Assembly (NCBI GenBank): GCA_002862965.1
Contig: PKCW01000271.1
Coordinates: 1-12,021 of the forward strand
From: Pseudomonadota bacterium
GTDB lineage: Bacteria; Pseudomonadota; Gammaproteobacteria; UBA5335
Reading direction: 5' to 3'
DNA length: 12,021 nt
The stretch's first letter is position 1. Each line of letters starts with the position of its first letter. Shown piece after piece: positions 5,642-11,800 of the stretch. The translations under genes and the position numbers were made by a program. The notes beneath the pieces are model-generated. The model was not told where the DNA came from. It was given only the letters and a program-made list of their open reading frames with translations, and made no database searches.

Positions 5642-8146
5642 ATGGCCACCCGGCGCACCGATCGCCTGCAGCGCTACCGGGACAAGCGCGATTTCAGCCG
5701 AACGCCGGAACCGCGCGGCGCTGTCGCGTCCAGCAAAGACAGGCGCTATGTCGTTCAGAAACATGCGGCGCGACGCTTGCACTACGATTTCCGGCTCGCG
5801 CTCGACGGAGTCCTGCTCAGCTGGGCCGTCACGCGCGGGCCCAGCCTCGATCCGGCGCAGAAGCGACTGGCCGTACGCACCGAAGACCATCCGCTCGCCT
5901 ACGGCGATTTCGAGGGCATCATTCCCTCAGGCTACGGGGCCGGTGCGGTGTTGCTGTGGGATGCCGGCGGCTGGGAAGCGGTGGGTGATCCCCATGCCGG
6001 TCTCGCCCGCGGGGCGCTCAAGTTCCGCCTGCACGGCGAACGCCTGCGCGGTGGATTTGCCTTGATACGCATGGGCCAGACCGATCGCCGCGGGCACGAG
6101 AACTGGCTCCTGATCAAGGAGCGTGACGACTATGTCGACGCCGACGATCCACTCCGGCGCTGGACGGACAGCATCGCCACGGGCCGCGATCTCGCCGCCA
6201 TCACCGCGGGTGAGCCCAGCCAGGCAGCGCCTGAGCCGCGCACATCGCTGCCCCATGCCGTCTCCCGGACCGGGGCTGACGACCAGGACAGCGCCGTCCC
6301 GCTCGGCTTCATCGCGCCACAGCTGGCGAGCCTGGGTGCCACGCCGCCGGATGGGCCCGGCTGGCTCCACGAAATCAAATTCGACGGCTATCGCATCCAG
6401 GCGCTGATTGCAGACGGCGCCGTGCGTCTCATCACCCGCAACGGCCGGGACTGGTCAGCGCGCTACGGGGCCATCGTCTCAGCACTGGCGCGACTGGACG
6501 TGCGTTCTGCAATCATCGACGGCGAACTCATCGCTTTCGACGCCGCGGGGCGGGTGTCCTTTTCGGCGCTGCAACACGTGCCCCCGGATAGCACTACCCT
6601 CGTCTACTACGCCTTCGACCTCCTGCACCTCGACGGGCGAGGCTGGCGCGATCAGCCCCTGCACCAGCGCAAGGCGGCTTTGGCCGATCTCGTATCCGGT
6701 GCCGCACCTGCGGTGCGTCTCAGCGACTCGCTCGATGCGCCGGCGACCCATGTTCTCGAAACCGCTTGCAGGATGGGACTGGAGGGCGTCGTGTCCAAGC
6801 GACGCGATGCCCCCTATCGCAGCGGTCGCGGCCGGCTGTGGATCAAGACCAAATGCCGCGGTAACGACGAATTCGTCATCGGCGGCTTTCGTCGCTCGCA
6901 CGTGGCCGGCCGCGCCTTTGCCTCGCTGCTGGTCGGCTCATACGAGGGCGATCAACTGGTCTATCGAGGTCGCGTAGGCGCCGGTTTCGATGAAGCGACG
7001 TTGGCGGCGCTCGGCGAGCGGTTTCGCGGCCTGCGGCGCGCGCACCCGCCGTTCGCCCGCCTGCCGGCAGCGGCCCGGCGGGACGCGGTCTGGTTGGCGC
7101 CACGCCTGATCGCGCAGATCCGCTACGCCGAACGCACGCCCGACGGCTTGCTGCGTCAGCCGAGTTCCCTCGGCCTGCGTGAGGACAAGGCGCCCGGGGA
7201 GGTCATCATGCCGACGCCGCCCGCTGATGCGGAATGCCTGATCCGTGGCGTGCGCCTCACGCACGCGGACAAGGTCATGTATCCCGGCCAGGACATCACG
7301 AAACGCGATCTGGCCGCTTACTACGAGGCGCACGCCGAACGCATCCTGGCCTTCGTCCGCCATCGCCCGCTCAGCCTGGTTCGCTGCCCGGACGGTCGCA
7401 CCGGTCAATGCTTCTTCCAGAAGCACGGCGGCAGCGGACTGCCACGGCAGATCGGTCAGGTGGACATCCCGGAAAAGGACGATACCGCCCAGCCCTGTCT
7501 TTTGGTTCGCGATGCGGCGGGGCTGGTGGCGGCGATCCAGTATGGCACCCTGGAACTGCACGTGTGGGGCGCGCGCGCCGACCGCATCGAACGCCCGGAA
7601 CGGCTGGTGTTCGATCTCGATCCGGCCGAGGACGTCAATTTCGCGACCGTGCGGGAATCGGCCTTCGAACTGCGCGCGGTCCTGTCGAGCGCCGGCCTGA
7701 CCAGCTTCGCCCTCCTGACCGGGGGCAAGGGCATCCATGTGGTCGTGCCGATCACCCGGCGGCATGAGTGGGTCGAGGTGAAGACTTTCGCCCGCGGATT
7801 GGCCGAAGCGCTTGCCGCCGCCGCACCGGCGCGCTACGTCGCGCAGGCGGCCAAACACAAACGCGGCGGCAGGATTTTCATCGACTGGCTGCGCAACGAG
7901 CGCGGCGCCACCGCGGTGGCGCCCTACTCCACCCGCGCCCGGTCCGGTGCGCCCGTTGCGACCCCGGTCGCCTGGGAGGAACTGGGGTCGGTAAGCTCGG
8001 CTGCCGAGTACACGCTGGTCACCATCGGCGCGCGTCTCGATGCGCTGACCGCAGATCCGTGGGAGGGGTATGCGGGCTTGCGCCAAGGCATCCCGAAAGG
8101 AGCGCTGGCGCACCTCGCGGACGGCTGGAGAGCCGAAAGCCCGTGA
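5642..8146 (+). CDS. ligD: LigD, multifunctional ATP-dependent DNA ligase/polymerase/phosphoesterase
   Basis: This 834-residue enzyme processes and seals Ku-bound breaks. Domain order is phosphoesterase, ligase, polymerase, as in Pseudomonas and unlike Mycobacterium. The PE domain (about 20-185) has His41, His47, Asp49, Arg51, His83 and Tyr87, the complete active-site set one residue off P. aeruginosa numbering. A variable linker (190-220) follows. The ligase domain (about 223-525) shows nucleotidyl Lys246 in KFDG, the YYAFDLLHLDG motif (322-332), GLEGVVSK (379-386) and WIKTK (400-404). The primase-like polymerase domain (about 530-820) has catalytic Asp658 and Asp660 in VFDLDP, TGGKGIHV (693-700) and Asp748 in FIDWLRN. 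All three activities should be intact. The ribosome site is poor, so translation is probably coupled to ku. The stop codon lies inside a terminator hairpin. Confidence 0.98.
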   Translation: MATRRTDRLQRYRDKRDFSRTPEPRGAVASSKDRRYVVQKHAARRLHYDFRLALDGVLLSWAVTRGPSLDPAQKRLAVRTEDHPLAYGDFEGIIPSGYGAGAVLLWDAGGWEAVGDPHAGLARGALKFRLHGERLRGGFALIRMGQTDRRGHENWLLIKERDDYVDADDPLRRWTDSIATGRDLAAITAGEPSQAAPEPRTSLPHAVSRTGADDQDSAVPLGFIAPQLASLGATPPDGPGWLHEIKFDGYRIQALIADGAVRLITRNGRDWSARYGAIVSALARLDVRSAIIDGELIAFDAAGRVSFSALQHVPPDSTTLVYYAFDLLHLDGRGWRDQPLHQRKAALADLVSGAAPAVRLSDSLDAPATHVLETACRMGLEGVVSKRRDAPYRSGRGRLWIKTKCRGNDEFVIGGFRRSHVAGRAFASLLVGSYEGDQLVYRGRVGAGFDEATLAALGERFRGLRRAHPPFARLPAAARRDAVWLAPRLIAQIRYAERTPDGLLRQPSSLGLREDKAPGEVIMPTPPADAECLIRGVRLTHADKVMYPGQDITKRDLAAYYEAHAERILAFVRHRPLSLVRCPDGRTGQCFFQKHGGSGLPRQIGQVDIPEKDDTAQPCLLVRDAAGLVAAIQYGTLELHVWGARADRIERPERLVFDLDPAEDVNFATVRESAFELRAVLSSAGLTSFALLTGGKGIHVVVPITRRHEWVEVKTFARGLAEALAAAAPARYVAQAAKHKRGGRIFIDWLRNERGATAVAPYSTRARSGAPVATPVAWEELGSVSSAAEYTLVTIGARLDALTADPWEGYAGLRQGIPKGALAHLADGWRAESP

Positions 8147-8163
8147 CCGCAAAGGTCACGGGC
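8139..8163. terminator. Bidirectional terminator hairpin between ligD and the ferritin-like gene
   Basis: A perfect 10-bp stem, GCCCGTGACC / GGTCACGGGC, with the five-base loop GCAAA. The ligD stop codon (8144-8146) is inside the left arm. There is no T-run on either side, so strict rho-independent termination is uncertain, but the position between convergent genes fits. Confidence 0.6.
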
Positions 8164-8180
8164 AGGGTCGATTCAAGGCG

Positions 8181-9365
8181 TCAGGCGCGCAGCCGTTCCT
8201 GACGAGGGTCCTTGCGCACCAGCTCGGTGCCCGCCGTCCAGTGGAAGGCGGCCGAAACCATCTCCGACGGCGAACCATCCGCATTGATGCCTTCGCGATA
8301 CGCCAGCGACGAGGTGCCTTCCTCGGATTCCGGCACGAAGCGCGTGCCGTTCTTGCGCAGCGACACCTCATCGGCCAGTACGCGGCGCACATATTCGCGC
8401 TGGCTTTCATATCGGATTCCCGGCGGGAGGGCGCCATCGCCCAGCACCTCGGCCGGATCCCGGCGCTCGACATCCTGGAACAGCTGTCGCGCCAGTTGCA
8501 GATGACCCAGTTCGTAGTCGAGGAACCGCTCCCACAGCGCTTTCAGCCGTGGATTGGATTCCTGCTGGGCGCAGGCCGCGTAGTTCCACACCTCATTGGC
8601 CTCGCAGATGAGCAGCTTTTCCAGCAGCGATTCCTCGGGATTGAGCATGCAGCCGTAGTGCGTGATGTGCTGCGACTCGACCGAGGCGATTTCGGCATAG
8701 AGCTGCCGTGCCACCGGATCGGCGAACGTAGGGCCGAAGTGCATGTAGTAGTCGTGGGTCTGATATTCACCGGATACCAGCGTCAAGGCATGGAGCTTGG
8801 TGCCCAGCGCGGCATCGCGGGCGTAGGGCTCGGTCAACTCGTGCTCGGGCGCCCGATGATGCACGAGGGTCGGCCGGCCCGGGATGATGTCCGTGTAGCC
8901 CTGCGTAATGTTGTTGGCATCCTTGCCCTCCAGCCGGTCCAGCAGGGCCGCGTAGCGATACAGATGATCGAAATCCTCGAGCAGCGCGTAGCGATAGCTC
9001 TGCGACTGGTAGGCGTCCGGCTCGAGTTGGGCAATCGAAGCAGTCACCTCGATGGCGACCTGTTCATAGGCGATGGTGGTTTCGAGCGGCGAATGATCCG
9101 GGCCCAGCAGCCAGTTGATGCAGGTTTCCTGGTGCTGCTCGGCACGCATCAGCTGCGCCAGTTTTTCGCGCAGCGGCAGATTCATCCGCAACGCCGTCTG
9201 TTTGGTGCGGATCGAGTCGGACTCGATGCCGTTCATCAGGACAACACGAACACGGGTAAAGGCATCGTCATCAAGCTTGCTGATCGGCTTGCCGACCATC
9301 TCCTTCCAGGTGAAGCGCTGCCGGTCGAGCGCGATGCCTTTGTCGTGCAACAGATTGATGTTCAT
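8181..9365 (-). CDS. Large ferritin-like protein of unknown function
   Basis: This 394-residue soluble, helix-rich protein carries spaced carboxylate and histidine motifs like those of ferritin-like di-iron proteins. In the N-terminal half these are RAEQHQE (74-80), Glu106 and EDFDH (130-134). In the C-terminal half they are ESQH (230-233), Glu255 or Glu258 in CEANE, and ELGH (285-288), the last and first being clear ExxH motifs. Two four-helix bundles in one chain are therefore possible. The final 90 residues lack such motifs. I do not recognise a named family; iron or peroxide handling is inference. AAGGAAA lies eight bases before the ATG. It is 22 bp downstream of the 268-residue ferritin-like gene and convergent with ligD. 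Confidence 0.72.
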   Translation of the reverse strand: MNINLLHDKGIALDRQRFTWKEMVGKPISKLDDDAFTRVRVVLMNGIESDSIRTKQTALRMNLPLREKLAQLMRAEQHQETCINWLLGPDHSPLETTIAYEQVAIEVTASIAQLEPDAYQSQSYRYALLEDFDHLYRYAALLDRLEGKDANNITQGYTDIIPGRPTLVHHRAPEHELTEPYARDAALGTKLHALTLVSGEYQTHDYYMHFGPTFADPVARQLYAEIASVESQHITHYGCMLNPEESLLEKLLICEANEVWNYAACAQQESNPRLKALWERFLDYELGHLQLARQLFQDVERRDPAEVLGDGALPPGIRYESQREYVRRVLADEVSLRKNGTRFVPESEEGTSSLAYREGINADGSPSEMVSAAFHWTAGTELVRKDPRQERLRA

Positions 9366-9387
9366 CTATAGTTTCCTTGTACAACGC

Positions 9388-10194
9388 TCAGACCGCTGCC
9401 GTGCCCGCCTCGCGGGAGAGCAGGTAGGCCAGCCAGCTGCGGATGATGGCGACGTGTTCCTGCTCCTGCTCGAGCGCGCCGTGGAACAGGGTGGCCAGAT
9501 CCGGCTGGCCAACGTCCCTAGCCAGAATCTCCAGCAGTTCCCACCCCGCCTGGTCCGTGACTTCGGCGCTCAGCATGGCAGTCAAGGCCTGAGCCAGCGT
9601 CGTGCGGGGATCGGTGACCACTTGCAGAATGCCGCCGGTCGCCACACCTGCGACATCGGCAGAGGGCGTCATGGCAGTGGGATCACCGCCCATGCGCTGC
9701 AAGCAGTCGCCGAGCATCTGGAAATGCGCAAGCTCTTCATTGCGAATGCGCATCAGCGTAGCCAACGGATCCTCCGCGAGCATCTCGAGCAGGACACGCA
9801 CGCCCGGCAGCGCCTCGAGCGCTTCCGCCGCAGGCGGCAGTGCCTCGCTTCCAGACTGCTGCGCGGCTTGATGTTTGATGATCAAGGCCTCGTAGAGCCG
9901 GGTCCCCGATCGCTCGAAGGCCAGCCGTTCGCCGAGCTTGTCCACGAAGACGCTGGGCGCGCCGCCCTTGAGCGCCGCCATACCCGCCTTGGCCACACCC
10001 TTCAAGGACAGCGGCGGCGGCACCGAGCCGATGGCCTCCGCCTCGGTGGCGAACGCCACCTTGGCGGCGTCCATTACCGGCGTGCCGATGTGGGTCTCGG
10101 GGCTCGCCTCATCGGCAAGGGCGGCCATGGAGCTGGTATTCAGCGGGGACATCCTGGCGCCGGTGCGATTGGCGCCGAAACGCGTTGATTGCAT
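9388..10194 (-). CDS. Ferritin-like domain protein with complete di-iron ligand set
   Basis: A 268-residue soluble protein. After a low-complexity N-terminal region (1-80), a four-helix ferritin-like bundle follows. Its likely ligands are Glu94 or Glu102 (in ERSGTRLYE), Glu154 and His157 (EELAH), Glu211 (SAEVTDQ) and Glu244 with His247 (EQEH). That is the canonical E, ExxH, E, ExxH order of di-iron ferritin-like proteins. It could store iron or reduce peroxide, but no substrate can be assigned. The frame opens at 10251; the ATG at 10194 is preferred because GGAGAGG lies seven bases upstream. It is 102 bp downstream of the KGG-repeat gene, and the pair resembles the yciG-yciF arrangement of E. 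coli, although the protein is not obviously DUF892. Confidence 0.8.
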   Translation of the reverse strand: MQSTRFGANRTGARMSPLNTSSMAALADEASPETHIGTPVMDAAKVAFATEAEAIGSVPPPLSLKGVAKAGMAALKGGAPSVFVDKLGERLAFERSGTRLYEALIIKHQAAQQSGSEALPPAAEALEALPGVRVLLEMLAEDPLATLMRIRNEELAHFQMLGDCLQRMGGDPTAMTPSADVAGVATGGILQVVTDPRTTLAQALTAMLSAEVTDQAGWELLEILARDVGQPDLATLFHGALEQEQEHVAIIRSWLAYLLSREAGTAAV

Positions 10195-10244
10195 GGTTTG
10201 GCCTCTCCGGGTGGAAGGAAATCGATTGTCGAACACGGGACGAG

Positions 10245-10277
10245 AAATCAAAGAGAAGAAGCGCCCGAGAGCGCTCC
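10245..10277 (-). terminator. Weak terminator or attenuator between the KGG gene and the ferritin-like genes
   Basis: Read on the minus strand, GGAGCGC, loop TCTCGG and GCGCTTC form a seven-bp stem with one G-T pair (10258-10277), followed by the pyrimidine-rich TTCTCTTTGATTT. The tail is interrupted, so partial read-through would let the small KGG protein be made in excess over the downstream proteins. This is inferred from structure only. Confidence 0.45.
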
Positions 10278-10296
10278 TCCCGGCCTCCTGCCAAGG

Positions 10297-10512
10297 TCAG
10301 GAATCGCCGGACCGGCGTTGCCCGCCCTTGCGTCCCGCTTCCCGGGCTTGCGCCGAGCTGAACTCATGCGCGGCGCCCCTGTCGTGAACCGCCTGACCGC
10401 CCTTGCGGCCGGCTTCGCGCGCTTCAGCAGATGTGAATTCATGCGCAGTGCCCTTCTCGTGGGCGGACTGTCCTCCCTTGCTCGCGATTTCCCGCTGGCG
10501 ATCCACATCCAT
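10297..10512 (-). CDS. KGG-repeat stress protein (YciG-like), probably with a longer N-terminus
   Basis: From the ATG at 10512 this is a 71-residue very hydrophilic protein with three KGG motifs at residues 12-14, 37-39 and 62-64, exactly 25 residues apart. The motifs sit in units of the form REAGRKGGQAVHDRGAAHEF. KGG proteins (stress_KGG family, E. coli YciG) are small, probably disordered stress-induced proteins of unknown biochemical role. The ATG has no good ribosome site. The same frame continues upstream without a stop as TATNRKPSTAQSGRGFAG, and the GRGFAGMD wording is common just before the first repeat in homologues. A strong GAGGAGG at 10575-10581 sits eight bases before an in-frame ACG (10564-10566), and no ATG, GTG or TTG lies between. 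The true protein may therefore be 89 residues starting at ACG. Confidence 0.85.
   Translation of the reverse strand: MDVDRQREIASKGGQSAHEKGTAHEFTSAEAREAGRKGGQAVHDRGAAHEFSSAQAREAGRKGGQRRSGDS
10318..10494 (-). repeat. 75-bp tandem repeat inside the KGG gene
   Basis: Two full 25-codon units and a nine-codon partial third unit encode the KGG repeats. The lysine codons of the three KGG motifs begin at 10479, 10404 and 10329, precisely 75 bp apart with no indels. Confidence 0.8.
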
Positions 10513-10574
10513 GCCGGCGAATCCCCGTCCGGATTGTGCAGTGCTCGGTTTGCGGTTGGTTGCCGTGGTCCGTA

Positions 10575-10581
10575 CCTCCTC
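10575..10581 (-). promoter_or_regulatory. Strong ribosome binding site upstream of the annotated KGG start
   Basis: GAGGAGG on the minus strand, 62 bases before the first ATG of the KGG frame and eight bases before an in-frame ACG codon. It has no canonical start codon at usable distance in this frame. A TAA closes the frame just upstream of it. Confidence 0.6.
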
Positions 10582-10591
10582 GTCTTACGAC

Positions 10592-10619
10592 TTCAGTTAC
10601 GCGGTGGCCGGCGAATTCC
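10592..10619 (-). promoter_or_regulatory. Weak candidate ECF-like promoter for the KGG/ferritin genes
   Basis: On the minus strand GGAATTC, 15 bases, then ACTGAA. It resembles GGAACTT-N15/16-TCTGA but with two changes in the -35 and a one-base shift in the -10. It would start transcription immediately upstream of the GAGGAGG site. It is weaker than the other three candidates. Confidence 0.25.
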
Positions 10620-10645
10620 GGAGCGCCTGACTGGCTAGCCTCGCA

Positions 10646-10667
10646 AGGCTTGCGTATGACGCAGCCT
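10646..10667. repeat. Imperfect dyad upstream of the KGG gene
   Basis: AGGC-T-TGCGT, loop ATG, ACGCA-GCCT: nine paired bases with one bulged T. Its left side overlaps a second dyad CGCAAG-G-CTTGCG (10642-10654), and GGCTAGCC (10633-10640) lies just before. The cluster could be an operator upstream of the stress operon. Confidence 0.4.
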
Positions 10668-10750
10668 ACCGGGGCGACGTCACACGATGTTCACAGCGTG
10701 ACGGCTGCGAACACACGGCGGGAACGAATCATCGATCCCGCGATGCTCGG

Positions 10751-10792
10751 CGTCGACCTCAATCCCGAGTGAAATTTGGGTGTAGGTCGACG
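10751..10792 (-). terminator. Inverted repeat just after the DUF4142 gene, possible terminator
   Basis: Perfect nine-bp arms CGTCGACCT (10751-10759) and AGGTCGACG (10784-10792), with an inner CCC/GGG that may extend the stem. It begins six bases downstream of the DUF4142 stop codon. No T-run follows, so it may only stabilise the mRNA end or serve as a protein site. Confidence 0.4.
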
Positions 10793-10797
10793 ACGAT

Positions 10798-11412
10798 TCA
10801 TGAGATGTACGCGCTCGTGCCACCTGGAGATGCACTGCGCATCAGAGCGACTTGCACACGCATCGACCGCGCGCGATTCAACAAGGACTGTGACTTTTCT
10901 TGCACGCCATCGATGCGTTCGTGGTGTTTTTTAAGCGTCGGTAAGGTCTCCTCGGCGTAGGTCCGCAAGACGGGATTCGTGTCCCTGGCACCCAGGAAGG
11001 TCTCGAAGACCTTGATCGTGTCTTCGTGAGCGTTTTCCTGCATCGACAGATATTCCTTGTCGAAGGCTGCCGCCTTGACATCCTTGAGCTCGCGTACTTT
11101 TTCGGCATGCGCTTCATCGAGCGTCATGCTGAACCGGAACCGGAGTTTCTCCTGCGTCAGCAGGTCGCGCAGCTTGTCCGATGAGCGTTTGTGGTCCTGA
11201 ATCATTTTCTCAGCGACCGCTCGCACGTCTGGATTCCTGGATCGATCGAGTGCGACTTCTGCTGCTTCGATTTCAAAGAGACTGGCCATCGAGGCCTTTT
11301 TTACGAACTCTTCCGAGGCGTCTTGCGCATCCTTCGTGTCAGCGGCGCCGACAGCGAGCGCAATGCCGCATCCCATGATGAAAGTGGCCCAATACTTATG
11401 AATCCCTCGCAT
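10798..11412 (-). CDS. Secreted DUF4142 protein (ferritin-like superfamily)
   Basis: A 204-residue protein with a signal peptide (MRGIHKYWATF, hydrophobic core to about residue 22, likely cleavage after VGA), so probably periplasmic. The DUF4142 domain follows. It shows FEIEAAEVALDRSRNPDVRA (46-65), AEKMIQDHKRSSDKLRDLL (67-85), FDKEYLSMQENAHEDTIKVF (117-136) and the late HHERID (163-168); His74, His129 and His164 are candidate metal ligands. The family is widespread, often stress-induced and without a known reaction. The last 35 residues go beyond the usual domain end. The open frame begins at 11823, but the ATG at 11412 has GGAGG seven bases upstream and starts the signal peptide; ATG at 11418 is too close to that site. 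A strong ECF-like promoter lies about 75 bp upstream. Confidence 0.88.
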   Translation of the reverse strand: MRGIHKYWATFIMGCGIALAVGAADTKDAQDASEEFVKKASMASLFEIEAAEVALDRSRNPDVRAVAEKMIQDHKRSSDKLRDLLTQEKLRFRFSMTLDEAHAEKVRELKDVKAAAFDKEYLSMQENAHEDTIKVFETFLGARDTNPVLRTYAEETLPTLKKHHERIDGVQEKSQSLLNRARSMRVQVALMRSASPGGTSAYIS

Positions 11413-11486
11413 CTGCATGCCTCCATAAATATTACCGGAAGTGTGCCAAACCCGCTGGCGCGGCCCGTCCAATGGGTTGGAAAAAT

Positions 11487-11514
11487 TCCGACCGACGGGC
11501 CTCCGAAAAGTTCC
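11487..11514 (-). promoter_or_regulatory. Strong candidate ECF/RpoE-like promoter for DUF4142
   Basis: On the minus strand GGAACTT (11514-11508), 15 bases, then GTCGGA (11492-11487). The -35 matches the RpoE-type consensus at all seven bases, including the following TT; the -10 matches GTCTGA at five of six; the spacing is exact. The leader would be about 65-70 bases. Confidence 0.6.
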
Positions 11515-11550
11515 TCCGCGCACATGCCTTGGCCCCTGCGCCGACATGGA

Positions 11551-11640
11551 AAATCTGGAAAGAAAATTAAAAGTTATTTTAAAATCAAAATTTTGAATGC
11601 ATATCTTGAATGAAATTTTGAATAAAAAATTTAGAATCAC
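11551..11640. promoter_or_regulatory. AT-rich element with spaced TTGAAT repeats
   Basis: Only 16 of 90 bases are G or C, against a very GC-rich background. AAATTTTGAAT occurs twice 25 bp apart (11588-11598, 11613-11623), and TTGAAT three times at 13- and 12-bp steps (11593, 11606, 11618). It sits between two divergent promoters, which suits a nucleoid-protein binding or DNA-bending site. Confidence 0.55.
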
Positions 11641-11644
11641 GATC

Positions 11645-11672
11645 GGAACTTTCACAACCTCATGACATCGAG
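11645..11672 (+). promoter_or_regulatory. Candidate ECF/RpoE-like promoter for the dehydrogenase
   Basis: GGAACTT (11645-11651), 15 bases, then ATCGAG. The -35 is perfect, while the -10 keeps only the TC and one A of GTCTAA. Spacing is the same as in the DUF3008 and DUF4142 elements. The leader would be about 120 bases and contain the 11-bp inverted repeat. Confidence 0.45.
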
Positions 11673-11701
11673 CCAATCGCTGGAACCAGATCAACGCCCG
11701 C

Positions 11702-11740
11702 CCAGTCGACACCTGTATGGAACGCATCCGTGTCGACTGG
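11702..11740. repeat. Perfect 11-bp inverted repeat in the dehydrogenase leader
   Basis: CCAGTCGACAC (11702-11712) and GTGTCGACTGG (11730-11740) are exact reverse complements separated by 17 bases. It lies 60 bp upstream of the dehydrogenase ATG and downstream of its candidate promoter, so it would form a strong hairpin in the mRNA leader or act as a dimer-binding operator. Confidence 0.7.
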
Positions 11741-11800
11741 CGACGATCGTTCGGACGTGGATCCGCAAATGCAGAGCCCATCTCCATGAGGAGCAATGAC

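Larger units (their letters stand above)
11413..11800. other. 388-bp divergent regulatory region
   Basis: This region lies between the DUF4142 gene and the divergent dehydrogenase gene. From left to right it holds the DUF4142 leader, an ECF-like promoter facing left (11487-11514) overlapped by an inverted repeat (11462-11501), an AT-rich patch (11551-11640), an ECF-like promoter facing right (11645-11672) and an 11-bp inverted repeat in the dehydrogenase leader (11702-11740). I see no gene in it. Confidence 0.7.

Noticed and set aside
8070..9371. 433-codon plus-strand open frame
   Set aside because: It is antisense to the 394-residue ferritin-like gene, overlaps the ligD end and shows no domain.
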